A DNA stretch of 64,000 bases, from NCBI GenBank assembly GCA_030145845.1, contig JAIXHJ010000010.1, positions 62,001 to 126,000 of the forward strand, in the 5' to 3' direction. Numbering within the stretch: the stretch's first letter is position 1; every line of letters starts with the position of its first letter. The DNA is from Pseudomonadota bacterium. Lineage in GTDB: Bacteria > Pseudomonadota > Gammaproteobacteria > Pseudomonadales > Oceanobacteraceae. Shown piece by piece: positions 38,481 to 46,726 of this stretch. Position numbers and translations under genes: made by a program. The notes beneath the pieces were generated by a model. The model did not search any database, had not been told where the DNA came from, and saw only the letters and a program-made list of their open reading frames with translations.

Positions 38481-39158
38481 ATGAATACGGCAACACAACC
38501 GGCGCTTACAGTGCGCGACCTTACATTCGGCTGGTCTGATCAGCCACTGCTGAATATTCCCGCCCTGACACTGACAGCCGGCGATACGCTGTTTATTACC
38601 GGTCCATCCGGCTGTGGTAAATCCACCCTGCTCAATTTAATCAGTGGCCTGCTGCTGCCTGATCAGGGCGACATCATTGCCGGCGGGCAGTCGCTGTCAG
38701 CGCTGAGTTCTTCCGCCCGCGACCGCTTCCGCGGCCGTTACATGGGGGTGATCAGCCAGACACTGAATCTGTTGCCTTACCTGACCGTGGAAGAAAACCT
38801 GCGCCTGATGCAGCATTTCGCCGGCCAGAAAAATGACCGTCAGTGGCAGCAGACTCTGCTGACCCAGCTGAATCTCGCCGGGCAGATGCAGCAGACGGTC
38901 AGTGAACTCAGCCTGGGTCAGCAACAGCGTGCCGCCATCGCCCGTGCCCTGGTACACCGGCCGTCACTGATTATTGCCGATGAACCAACATCGGCTCTGG
39001 ATGACGATAATAAACAGGCGTTTATGACCCTGCTGATGTCAGCCATCAAACAGTTTAATGCGGCGCTGATTATGGTCAGTCATGACCGCAGCCTGCAATC
39101 CTGGTTCAGTCACACGCTGGATTTAAGCAATCTGCCGCTGGAGGCTGAAGCATGCTGA
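38481..39158 (+). CDS. ABC transporter ATP-binding protein (LolD/MacB type) of the zinc locus
   Basis: 225 residues from the ATG at 38481; an in-frame GTG at 38457 is possible but neither has a strong ribosome site. Walker A is GPSGCGKST (41-49). The signature motif is LSLGQQQRAAIARAL, Walker B LIIADEPTSALD and the H-loop SHD. It overlaps the permease gene by 7 bp, so the two are a unit. Downstream of znuD in the same direction with no terminator in the 140-bp gap, it is probably part of the Zur-controlled transcript. The class usually powers lipoprotein release or efflux rather than classical import. Confidence 0.87.
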   Translation: MNTATQPALTVRDLTFGWSDQPLLNIPALTLTAGDTLFITGPSGCGKSTLLNLISGLLLPDQGDIIAGGQSLSALSSSARDRFRGRYMGVISQTLNLLPYLTVEENLRLMQHFAGQKNDRQWQQTLLTQLNLAGQMQQTVSELSLGQQQRAAIARALVHRPSLIIADEPTSALDDDNKQAFMTLLMSAIKQFNAALIMVSHDRSLQSWFSHTLDLSNLPLEAEAC

Positions 39159-40789
39159 TCCGTCTTGCTGTCAAAAGTCTGCTGCAGCGTAAAACCGCTG
39201 CCCTGCTGATTATACTGGCGATCAGCCTGAGTATGTCTGCCCTGCTGCTGACGCGCAGCCTGAGCAGTGAATTAAAAAACAGTTTTAACTCCAGTGTCAG
39301 TGGCACCGATCTGATTGTCGGTGCCCGCAGCCATCCGCTGCAGGTACTGCTGTATTCTGTGTTCCGTCTCGGTAATCCGACTCAGGCTGTCAGTGCCGGA
39401 CGCTGGCAGGAAATTCAGCAGCTGCCGCAACTGAGCTGGAGTTTTCCCATTGCGCTGGGCGATTCCCATCACGGTTTTGCGGTGCTCGGCACCAATGATG
39501 ATTACTTCCGCTATTTCCGCTATGGCAATAAGCATCCGCTGGAAAATTCGGCGGGTGGCGGGCTGACATTCACTCACGTTAATGACGTGATTATCGGCGC
39601 CACCGTGGCCCGTAAACTGGGCTATCACATTGGTGACGAATTATTTCTCAGCCACGGCACCCATGCCACCAGCTTTCACGTACACAAAGAAATTCCGTTC
39701 CGCGTCAGTGCCATCCTGAAGCCGACCGGTACACCGGTTGACCGCTCGCTGCATGTACATCTGGCCATGCTGGAAGCCGTGCATAACGAAAGCTGGCTGC
39801 ACGCGCACCAGCTGGCTCATCACCATGAAGATGACCACGGACATGACATGCATGAACAGGCTGACGATGATCATGATCACGCCAGTATGGATGAACATGA
39901 CGAAGACCATGATCACCACGCTCATGATGCTGCTGAACACGATCACGAGGAGCATGATCATGCCAGTATGGATGAGCATGACGAAGACCCTGACCACCAC
40001 GCTCATGATGCTGCTGAACACGATCACGGGGAGCATGATCACGCCAGCATGGATGATCATGACGAAGACCATGACCACCACGCTCATGATGCTGCTGAAC
40101 ACGATCACGGGGAGCATGATCACGCCGGCATGGATGAGCATGACGAAGACCCTGATCACCACGCTCATGATGCTGCTGAACACGAACATACTGAACACAG
40201 CGCCGCTGCCATTGATCATATTCACTTTGCCGACCTGCCGGCCCCCGGCAAAGTTTCAGCGGTGTTTGTCGGTCTGAAATCCCGGCCACTGACATTTCAG
40301 GTACGCGAGCTGCTCAATGCCCCGGATCAGGAACCGTTAACCGCTGTCATCCCTGGCGTGGCACTGAGTGAATTCTGGCAACTGCTGGCCAATGCCGAAA
40401 ATATACTGCAGGTATTAAGTGCTTTGATGCTGATTACCGGCCTGCTGGGCACAATCGCCATGCTGCAGGTCAGCGTGGCTTTCCGTCGCCGTGAAATCAG
40501 CCTGCTGCGTCTGATCGGCGCCCATCCGTTGTCGGTATTTACCCTGCTGGAACTGGAAGTGCTGTTACTGACAGCCTCGGGCTGGCTGCTGGCCCTGCTG
40601 ATCAGCGGCCTCACTCAGACGCTGGCCGCGCCACTGCTGGCCGATTATTTCAGTCTGGTGGTCAGCCCGCAGTGGTGGCCGCAGCACACCCACTGGCTGA
40701 TCCTTATCAGCCTCGTGCTGAGTGTGATTGCCGGCCTGATTCCGGCTCTGTCAGCCTACCGGGTATCACGCAACACCAGTTATTCCTGA
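39152..40789 (+). CDS. FtsX/MacB-type ABC permease with a giant His/Asp repeat loop
   Basis: 545 residues. One N-terminal transmembrane helix (about 18-36), a large periplasmic domain, and three C-terminal helices (about 415-440, 460-485, 510-530) give the FtsX/MacB topology. The periplasmic domain has an insertion at about residues 222-352. It contains four 27-residue repeats, each with about nine His and nine acidic residues (key pattern H-D-H-A-S-M-D-E-H). The insertion should lie in the periplasm and bind many zinc ions. The ordinary permease parts are intact. Together with the overlapping ATPase gene it fits the Zur-linked transporter pairs of other gammaproteobacteria (recalled). Confidence 0.88.
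   Translation: MLIRLAVKSLLQRKTAALLIILAISLSMSALLLTRSLSSELKNSFNSSVSGTDLIVGARSHPLQVLLYSVFRLGNPTQAVSAGRWQEIQQLPQLSWSFPIALGDSHHGFAVLGTNDDYFRYFRYGNKHPLENSAGGGLTFTHVNDVIIGATVARKLGYHIGDELFLSHGTHATSFHVHKEIPFRVSAILKPTGTPVDRSLHVHLAMLEAVHNESWLHAHQLAHHHEDDHGHDMHEQADDDHDHASMDEHDEDHDHHAHDAAEHDHEEHDHASMDEHDEDPDHHAHDAAEHDHGEHDHASMDDHDEDHDHHAHDAAEHDHGEHDHAGMDEHDEDPDHHAHDAAEHEHTEHSAAAIDHIHFADLPAPGKVSAVFVGLKSRPLTFQVRELLNAPDQEPLTAVIPGVALSEFWQLLANAENILQVLSALMLITGLLGTIAMLQVSVAFRRREISLLRLIGAHPLSVFTLLELEVLLLTASGWLLALLISGLTQTLAAPLLADYFSLVVSPQWWPQHTHWLILISLVLSVIAGLIPALSAYRVSRNTSYS
39869..40192 (+). repeat. Four 81-bp in-frame tandem repeats inside the permease gene
   Basis: Units begin at 39869, 39950, 40031 and 40112, each exactly 27 codons and differing at only a few bases (for example CAT/CCT giving His/Pro near the middle). 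High identity indicates recent expansion by slippage or unequal crossover. Confidence 0.95.
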
Positions 40790-40803
40790 GCACACTGGCC
40801 TCA

Positions 40804-40823
40804 GCGGACAGTCTTCTGTCCGC
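40804..40823 (+). terminator. Hairpin after the ABC permease gene
   Basis: Perfect 8-bp arms GCGGACAG / CTGTCCGC with loop TCTT, 15 bp past the permease stop. No T-run follows. Probably ends or stabilises the upstream transcript. Confidence 0.5.
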
Positions 40824-40844
40824 CGGGAACCGGTTTCCTGCCAC

Positions 40845-40892
40845 GGCGGCTCCTACACTGACTGCACAACAATAATCAGTACAGGAGCCGCC
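40845..40892 (+). promoter_or_regulatory. Leader stem-loop burying the ribosome site of the alkylsulfatase-like gene
   Basis: Perfect 10-bp arms GGCGGCTCCT (40845-40854) and AGGAGCCGCC (40883-40892) extend inward with ACTGA/TCAGT after a short mismatch. The right arm contains the AGGAG Shine-Dalgarno and abuts the ATG, so the closed form should block translation. The left arm followed by ACA also resembles the GC-rich tip of pseudomonad-type REP elements. Confidence 0.55.
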
Positions 40893-42896
40893 ATGAGCGC
40901 TCATAAAACCCTTTTATTTTCCCTCGCCGGCCTGACCCTGCTGACCGGCTGTAACCCGGCAGCAACCACGCCTGACAGCCACGGACAAAAAGTTTCGGCC
41001 TATACCACCGCGGCCAATCAACAGCTGCAACAGCAGCTGCCGTTAGCCGACCAGCAGGATTTCAACGATGCCCGCCGCGGGCTGATCGCCAGCCAGCAGC
41101 CATTACGCGTCAGCGCTGAACGCAACCCGGATCAGAGCGTGTGGGATATGACTCAGTACGCCTTTATTCAGGGAGAGGCCCCGGACAGCGTCAATCCCAG
41201 TTTATGGCGCCAGGCAAAGCTGAATAATATTCATGGTCTGTTTGAGGTAACGCCGGGCATTTATCAGCTGCGTGGCTTTGATCTGGCCAATATGACGTTA
41301 ATCAAAGGTGACAGCGGCTGGATTGTGATCGACCCGCTCACCTCGCGTGAAACCGCAGCCAACGCCTTCCGCTTTGCCATGCAGCAGCTGCAGCCGCGTT
41401 ATCCGCAGTTAACCGGCATCAGCGCGGTACTCTTCACTCATCCGCATCTTGATCACTTTGGTGGTGCACTGGGGATTATTTCGCAACAGGAAATTGATCA
41501 GCGCCATATTCCGGTGATCGCACCACAGGGTTTTATGGAAGAAGCCACCAGCGAAAATATTATTGCCGGTAATGCCATGAGCCGCCGGGCGATGTTTATG
41601 TACGGTAAAAACCTGCCGCGTGATATCTGGGGCCATGTCGGCTCCGGACTGGGAAAATCACCGGCGTTCGGTGAATTCAGTATTCTGCAGCCTAACCAAC
41701 TGGTGGATCATACACTGCAGGAAATGACCATTGATGGTGTCGATTTCCGCTTCCAGTACACGCCGGAATCCGAAGCACCGGCGGAATTCACGTTTTATCT
41801 GCCGCAGTACCGGGCCTTCTGTGGCGCAGAAGTGATGTCCCGGCATATGCACAACCTGTATACCCCACGCGGTGCCAAGGTACGTGATGCCATGAAATGG
41901 AGTGCTTATATCGAAGAAGCACGGCGCCTGTTTGCCGATGCCGATATTTATTTCGGCAGCCATCACTGGCCAATCTGGGGACAGGAAAATATTCAGACCT
42001 TCCTGAAACAACAGCGTGACACCTATAAATTCATTCACGATCAGACCGTACGCCGGATGAATCAGGGCATGACCGCCGGTGAAATTGCCGAAGACCTGAA
42101 AATGCCCGCCAGTCTGGCAACGGTTTTTTCCAGCCGCGGCTATTACGGCACGCTGAAGCACAATGCCCGTGCCGTTTATCAGGCCTATATGGGCTGGTAT
42201 GACGGCAACCCGGCGCATCTTGATCCGCTGCCCGACACCGCCCGTGCCGCAGGCTATGTCGATCTTGCCGGGGGTGCCGACGCCCTGTACAGCAAAGCCA
42301 GCGCCGCTTTCGCCGATGGCCGTTACCGCTGGAGTGCCGAGCTGCTCAATCATCTGGTCTTTGCCCAGCCGGACAACGGCAAAGCCCGCGAATTACTGGC
42401 CAGGAATTATGACCAGCTGGGTTATCAGGCGGAATCCGGGCCGTGGCGCGATATTTATCTGACCGGGGCAATGGAACTGCGTGACGGTAAACCCGACAGC
42501 GGTATTAACCTGGCAACCATGAAAGAGATTTTCCTGCAGACACCGGTCAGCAACTTCTTTGATACCCTGTCGGTGCGGCTGAAAGCCGAAGATGCTGCCG
42601 ATAAAGACTGGCGTATTGCCATCCGCTTTACCGACCTGCAACAGAACTATCTGCTGTGGATTGAAAATGCCGTGCTGCATTACCGGCCACTGGCAGAGAA
42701 TGAAACGCCGGCCACCGATGCCACACTCAACCTGACCCATCCCCTGTTTGTCAGCATGCTGACCGGGGAAGCCGGCATTAAGGATACGCTGTTTTCCGAT
42801 AACCTCAGCGTGGATGGCAGCACACTGGATCTGATCCGTTTCTTCTCACTGTTTGAGCAGCCGGATCCGGCCTTTGCCATTGTCCTGCCGGAATAA
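40893..42896 (+). CDS. SdsA-type alkylsulfatase (metallo-beta-lactamase fold), predicted lipoprotein
   Basis: 667 residues. A lipobox LLTGC ends the leader at about residue 20. The metallo-beta-lactamase core has THPHLDHFGG (182-191; His183, His185, Asp187, His188), and further metal ligands in FCGAEVMSRHMHNLYT and the GSHHWP segment. The C-terminal part has the dimerisation and SCP2-like domains of alkylsulfatases (DALYSKASAAFADGRYRWSAELLNHLVFAQPDN). The family removes sulfate from alkyl sulfates such as SDS. The usual THSHVDH motif reads THPHLDH, keeping all ligands. It converges on an AraC regulator gene 12 bp away. Confidence 0.88.
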   Translation: MSAHKTLLFSLAGLTLLTGCNPAATTPDSHGQKVSAYTTAANQQLQQQLPLADQQDFNDARRGLIASQQPLRVSAERNPDQSVWDMTQYAFIQGEAPDSVNPSLWRQAKLNNIHGLFEVTPGIYQLRGFDLANMTLIKGDSGWIVIDPLTSRETAANAFRFAMQQLQPRYPQLTGISAVLFTHPHLDHFGGALGIISQQEIDQRHIPVIAPQGFMEEATSENIIAGNAMSRRAMFMYGKNLPRDIWGHVGSGLGKSPAFGEFSILQPNQLVDHTLQEMTIDGVDFRFQYTPESEAPAEFTFYLPQYRAFCGAEVMSRHMHNLYTPRGAKVRDAMKWSAYIEEARRLFADADIYFGSHHWPIWGQENIQTFLKQQRDTYKFIHDQTVRRMNQGMTAGEIAEDLKMPASLATVFSSRGYYGTLKHNARAVYQAYMGWYDGNPAHLDPLPDTARAAGYVDLAGGADALYSKASAAFADGRYRWSAELLNHLVFAQPDNGKARELLARNYDQLGYQAESGPWRDIYLTGAMELRDGKPDSGINLATMKEIFLQTPVSNFFDTLSVRLKAEDAADKDWRIAIRFTDLQQNYLLWIENAVLHYRPLAENETPATDATLNLTHPLFVSMLTGEAGIKDTLFSDNLSVDGSTLDLIRFFSLFEQPDPAFAIVLPE

Positions 42897-42908
42897 TCGC
42901 CGCCGCAC

Positions 42909-43916
42909 TCAGCGCCCGCGGCGGAACTGCCCGGGCGTCTGCTGAAACCAGCGCTGAAACGCGCGGCTGAAATTACTGCTGTCACTGAACCCCAGCCGCA
43001 GGGCCACCGAAGTAATGGTTTCCTGCGGCCGGCGCAGCCAGTACTGCGCCATTTCCCGCCGTACCTCCTCCAGTAACTGGCGGTAGCTGGTGTTTTCCTG
43101 CTGCAGATACCGGCGCAGCGTCCGTTCACTGAGATTGAAAACCTGCGCGATATCAGCCAGCCCCGGCTCGCCCTGTTCCAGCATGGCCTGCAGGCTGTTA
43201 CGGACCCGTTCCGACCAGCTGAGCGCGTTCATTTTATGCAGATACTGCTCAACCAGTGCTTCATTGGCCGCCGCCATCTGTTCATCACCGGGCAACGCCA
43301 TGGCCGCCAGTTCAGAACGGCTGAACCACAGGCAATTGGTGGCCGCCGCAAAGCGCACCGGACACTGCATCAGCCGGGTCCAGGGCTGGCCACCAGCGGG
43401 TGGTTCACTGCGCAGCAGTTCGACTTCATCAAGAATGCGGGTACGGCCGGTCAGCTGGCGGGCAAAGGTGACGATGGTGGCAAAAAAACCGTCCACGGCC
43501 AGCGGACTGATGGGGACCCCGGCCAGTGGATCAATCACAAAACCGGTACGGGTGGCCTGATGCACCACACGGATATTCACCGTATTCGACACCAGCGCAT
43601 GGTAGCGCCCCATTTTATCGATCACCTGCTGCATATTGCTGCAGCTCAGCATCAGCAGACCCAGGGCACGGAAATGCATGGGCTGTACATGAGCAGCCAC
43701 CTGCAGGGCAAACGCCGGGTCAGCGGTTTTTTCTTCCAGCTGCTGCCACAGGCCGGTCATTACCTCAATGGGCACCCGGCTGTCGGGCTGGCGTTCCAGT
43801 TCCGTGAGATCGAGTCCGGCCGCAGCGAAAAACCGCTGCGCATCGAAACCGTTTTCCGCTAACGTTCTGGCGACCGCCAGAGGCCAGGCGGCGATGGTGG
43901 AATAAGATGAGCGCAT
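42909..43916 (-). CDS. AraC-family transcriptional regulator with AraC-like N-terminal ligand domain
   Basis: 335 residues. The N-terminal half is the Arabinose_bd (PF12625-type) domain found in OruR/PhaR-like regulators (RVPIEVMTGLWQQLEEKTADPAFAL, PMHFRALGLLMLSCSN). The C-terminus has two helix-turn-helix motifs (LADIAQVFNLSERTLRRYLQQENTSYRQLLEEVR and ITSVALRLGFSDSSNFSRAFQRWFQQTPGQFR). It could govern the convergent alkylsulfatase gene, but that is only a neighbourhood inference. Confidence 0.9.
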   Translation of the reverse strand: MRSSYSTIAAWPLAVARTLAENGFDAQRFFAAAGLDLTELERQPDSRVPIEVMTGLWQQLEEKTADPAFALQVAAHVQPMHFRALGLLMLSCSNMQQVIDKMGRYHALVSNTVNIRVVHQATRTGFVIDPLAGVPISPLAVDGFFATIVTFARQLTGRTRILDEVELLRSEPPAGGQPWTRLMQCPVRFAAATNCLWFSRSELAAMALPGDEQMAAANEALVEQYLHKMNALSWSERVRNSLQAMLEQGEPGLADIAQVFNLSERTLRRYLQQENTSYRQLLEEVRREMAQYWLRRPQETITSVALRLGFSDSSNFSRAFQRWFQQTPGQFRRGR

Positions 43917-43976
43917 ACAATCATCCGGCGGCCGCGCCGCAGAAAAGAGTCGTTATTATTGTTATCGCGTACAGCG

Positions 43977-44441
43977 TCAGTGGCCGCTGCGGGCTTCCTT
44001 GGCGTCACTGAGCAGCAGTGTCGGTAAACGCAGAATATAAATACTGACCCCCAGACCAATCAATGGCAGCAGGATTTTAATCGTCAGCCGGTCGGTCAGC
44101 ACAAACGCCGTCAGCATCATGGTGCTCCACATCAGGATCAGGGTGTACACCTTGGCCTTCAGTGGCATGCCCTTGCCATCCAGATAATAAATCACATAGC
44201 GGCCCAGTTTCGGGTGCTCCACCAGCCAGCGGTAAAAGCGGGGGGAAGTCCGCACAAAACAGGCCGCCGCCAGCAACAGAAAGGGGGTGGTCGGCAGCAC
44301 CGGCAGAAAAATACCGGCTACGCCCAGCGCCACGCTCAGCCAGCCGAAGGCAAACACCAGCGAACGCAGCAGCGGCTGGCGGATAACGGCACGCATGGCA
44401 AGCTGGTCCGCCTGCACGGGTTGGGGTTCATTCATATCCAT
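43977..44441 (-). CDS. DUF454 (YbaN-like) small inner-membrane protein
   Basis: 154 residues. The family pattern GWLSVALGVAGIFLPVLPTTPFLLLAAACFVRTSPRFYRWLVEHP covers two hydrophobic hairpins, with two further membrane segments at about 100-140. The N-terminal 25 residues are cytoplasmic-looking and variable; a second ATG at 44435 is equally possible. Function is unknown in the family. It lies between the AraC and LysR genes on the same strand. Confidence 0.83.
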   Translation of the reverse strand: MDMNEPQPVQADQLAMRAVIRQPLLRSLVFAFGWLSVALGVAGIFLPVLPTTPFLLLAAACFVRTSPRFYRWLVEHPKLGRYVIYYLDGKGMPLKAKVYTLILMWSTMMLTAFVLTDRLTIKILLPLIGLGVSIYILRLPTLLLSDAKEARSGH

Positions 44442-44491
44442 AATCTTTATTATGGACCCGGGATGGCCATTTTCACATCAGCCGCCGCGCT

Positions 44492-45373
44492 TTATGTCTG
44501 CGCATTACTGTGTTCCAGCAAAAAGTCCACAAAGGTGCGGTTGGCCCGCGACAGATATCCGCCCTGCCGCCAGGCCACCGACAGATCGAGCCATACCGGC
44601 TGTTCAAACGGCAGCGCCACCAGATCAGCGTCTTCGGCAATCACCATTTCCAGCAGTGTGGTGATGCCGAAACCATGTTTCACAATCTGCTTGGTCAGTG
44701 GCAGCAGGTTGGTTTCAACACAGATCTTCGGGCTGAAATCGTGTTCCCGGCACAACTGATCAATCACCTCGCGGTGGAAATAGCCTTTGCGGAACAGCAC
44801 CAGATCTTCCGCAAAAAAATCACGGAAGCGCACCGTCTGCTGGCCGGCCAGATGGTGATCCTGCGGCAGGATGGCCATCATCTGATCGCGCAGAAAACTG
44901 CGTGATTCGAGATCTTCCGGCGGCGTATCGGCGACAATGACGCCCATATCAATCTCGCCGCTGTAGATCATTTTCTGCAGCTGGCGGGTACCGGCCTCCA
45001 CCACGGACAGGCGCAGCTGCGGGTAGCGGTGGCGGAACGCCATCAGAATCGGCGGGAAGTAATAGGAGCCCAGCATACTGGGGATGCCGATACGCACCTC
45101 GCCGCGGGCCATCTCGTGCAGCTCGCGCATTTCCAGCTCGGCATCGGCCAGCGCCTGCAGAATCTGGCGCGCATGGGGCAGCAGGGTCTGACCTTCATCC
45201 GTCAGGCTGATGTGGCGCTCATTACGGTGAAAGAGCGTCAGTTCCAGCTCTTCTTCCAGCTTGCGGATGGCCATACTGACCGCCGGCTGGGCAATATGCA
45301 GGCGGTTGGCCGCAGCGGTGAAACTGCCATTGTCGGCCACCGCCAGAAAGTAACGCAGGGCACGCAGATCCAT
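44492..45373 (-). CDS. LysR-family transcriptional regulator
   Basis: 293 residues from the ATG at 45373, which has GGAG six bases upstream; a GTG at 45388 is in frame. The N-terminal winged helix-turn-helix is typical (MDLRALRYFLAVADNGSFTAAANRLHIAQPAVSMAIRKLEEEL), followed by the periplasmic-binding-like effector domain (GEVRIGIPSMLGSYYFPPIL, FGITTLLEMVIAED). It is divergently transcribed from the MFS transporter gene with a palindrome between, the classic LysR arrangement, so it probably controls that transporter. The inducer is unknown. Confidence 0.93.
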   Translation of the reverse strand: MDLRALRYFLAVADNGSFTAAANRLHIAQPAVSMAIRKLEEELELTLFHRNERHISLTDEGQTLLPHARQILQALADAELEMRELHEMARGEVRIGIPSMLGSYYFPPILMAFRHRYPQLRLSVVEAGTRQLQKMIYSGEIDMGVIVADTPPEDLESRSFLRDQMMAILPQDHHLAGQQTVRFRDFFAEDLVLFRKGYFHREVIDQLCREHDFSPKICVETNLLPLTKQIVKHGFGITTLLEMVIAEDADLVALPFEQPVWLDLSVAWRQGGYLSRANRTFVDFLLEHSNAQT

Positions 45374-45412
45374 AGAGACTCCGGTCACGGGCAGAGAACA
45401 AACTATAACAAC

Positions 45413-45433
45413 TTCTTATACATATAATAAGAA
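45413..45433. promoter_or_regulatory. Palindromic LysR-type operator between the LysR and MFS genes
   Basis: Perfect 7-bp arms TTCTTAT / ATAAGAA with a 7-bp spacer, containing a T-N11-A core. It lies 40 bp upstream of the LysR start and 70 bp upstream of the MFS start. Good candidate LysR binding site. Confidence 0.6.
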
Positions 45434-45502
45434 CTATATATTTTAATGATCACACGGTGACTGCTACTCTGCCTGTATTCCCTGCTGTTAGCTCTGACTC
45501 CT

Positions 45503-46699
45503 ATGATTGAAACCCGCACACCGGCATTCTGGCGCGCGACGCTGGCGCTGTGCCTCGGCTCCTTTACCGTGTTTGCCAATGTTTATGTTACCCAGCCACT
45601 GCTGCCTATGCTGGCTCAGGACTTCGGCGTATCGCCGCTGGCCGCTGGCTGGAGTTTTACCGTCACCACCCTGATGCTGGGCGTATCCCTGCTGATTTAC
45701 GGCCCGCTGTCCGATGCCGTTGGCCGGCGGCCGATTATGATTATCACCATTGCCGGGGCAACGGTCGTTACTCTGCTGATCTGCACCATTTCCGATTTCC
45801 ATACCCTGCTCATTCTGCGCGCTGTTCAGGGGTTGCTGCTGGGCGGTCTGCCGGCCATTGCCATCGCCTATATGGGCGACGAATTCACGAAGCGGGCTCT
45901 GCTGGTTGCGGTTGGTTTTTATATCAGTGGCAACAGCCTGGGCGGCATCGGCGGCCGCCTGATCGGGGGTTTTATGGGGGATTTCGCCGGCTGGCAGAGT
46001 GCCTTTATGGTGATGGCCGCGATGAGCATTGTGCTGTGCGTGATCTTCGCACTGATGCTGCCGAAATCTCAGCATTTCACGCCCCAGCGCCTGCACCCGC
46101 AACAGATGCTGGCCGATCTCGGCGGTCACCTGAAAAATCCGGCGCTGCTGCTGGCGTATCTGGTGGGTGGCTTTAACTTCTTTATTTTTGTTAACCAGTA
46201 CAGCTACGTCACCTTCGTGCTGTCGGCGGAACCATACAGTCTGGCCCCCAGCCTGCTCGGTCTGCTCTTCCTGACTTACCTCACCGGCACCTTTGGCTCG
46301 GCCATTTCCGGCAAGGTGGCCCAGCATCTGTCGCAGCCCCTATGCATGGCGCTGGGCATTGTCATTCTGATGATCGGCTCGCTGGTGACGCTGCTGCCAG
46401 GGCTGACGTTTATTATTGCCGGTCTGTTTATCAACAGTTTCGGTTTCTTCTTTGCCCATTCCAGTGCCAGCAGCTGGGTCAGCCATCATGCCCAGCGTGC
46501 CCGCGCCAGTGCCTCTTCTCTGTATCTGCTGTTTTATTACACTGGTGCCAGCAGCGGTGGTTTCTACCTGCATATTTTCTGGGAATGGGAAGGCTGGAGC
46601 GGGGTTGTCGGCGGTTCGCTGCTGGTATTATGCGCGACGCTGATCATGTCCCTGCGGCTGCGTCATTATGTGCAGCCACAACTTGCGGCAACGTCCTGA
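45503..46699 (+). CDS. MFS transporter, YnfM-like
   Basis: 398 residues with twelve predicted membrane helices. N-terminal FANVYVTQPLLPMLAQDFGVSP and the loop 2-3 signature GPLSDAVGRRPIM are typical of the MFS drug/arabinose-efflux (YnfM) subfamily, as is LRAVQGLLLGGLPAIAIAYMGDEF. The exported substrate is unknown. It is divergent from the LysR gene, which likely regulates it. The gene ends 27 bp from the stop of the convergent secreted protein gene, with no clear terminator between. Confidence 0.9.
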   Translation: MIETRTPAFWRATLALCLGSFTVFANVYVTQPLLPMLAQDFGVSPLAAGWSFTVTTLMLGVSLLIYGPLSDAVGRRPIMIITIAGATVVTLLICTISDFHTLLILRAVQGLLLGGLPAIAIAYMGDEFTKRALLVAVGFYISGNSLGGIGGRLIGGFMGDFAGWQSAFMVMAAMSIVLCVIFALMLPKSQHFTPQRLHPQQMLADLGGHLKNPALLLAYLVGGFNFFIFVNQYSYVTFVLSAEPYSLAPSLLGLLFLTYLTGTFGSAISGKVAQHLSQPLCMALGIVILMIGSLVTLLPGLTFIIAGLFINSFGFFFAHSSASSWVSHHAQRARASASSLYLLFYYTGASSGGFYLHIFWEWEGWSGVVGGSLLVLCATLIMSLRLRHYVQPQLAATS

Positions 46700-46726
46700 G
46701 GCACGGTTTATTGCGCAGGCTCCCCG

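Noticed and set aside
39869..40192. Regular 81-bp repeats that could suggest a CRISPR array
   Set aside because: The units are directly adjacent without spacers, keep the reading frame and encode a His/Asp loop inside an intact permease gene.
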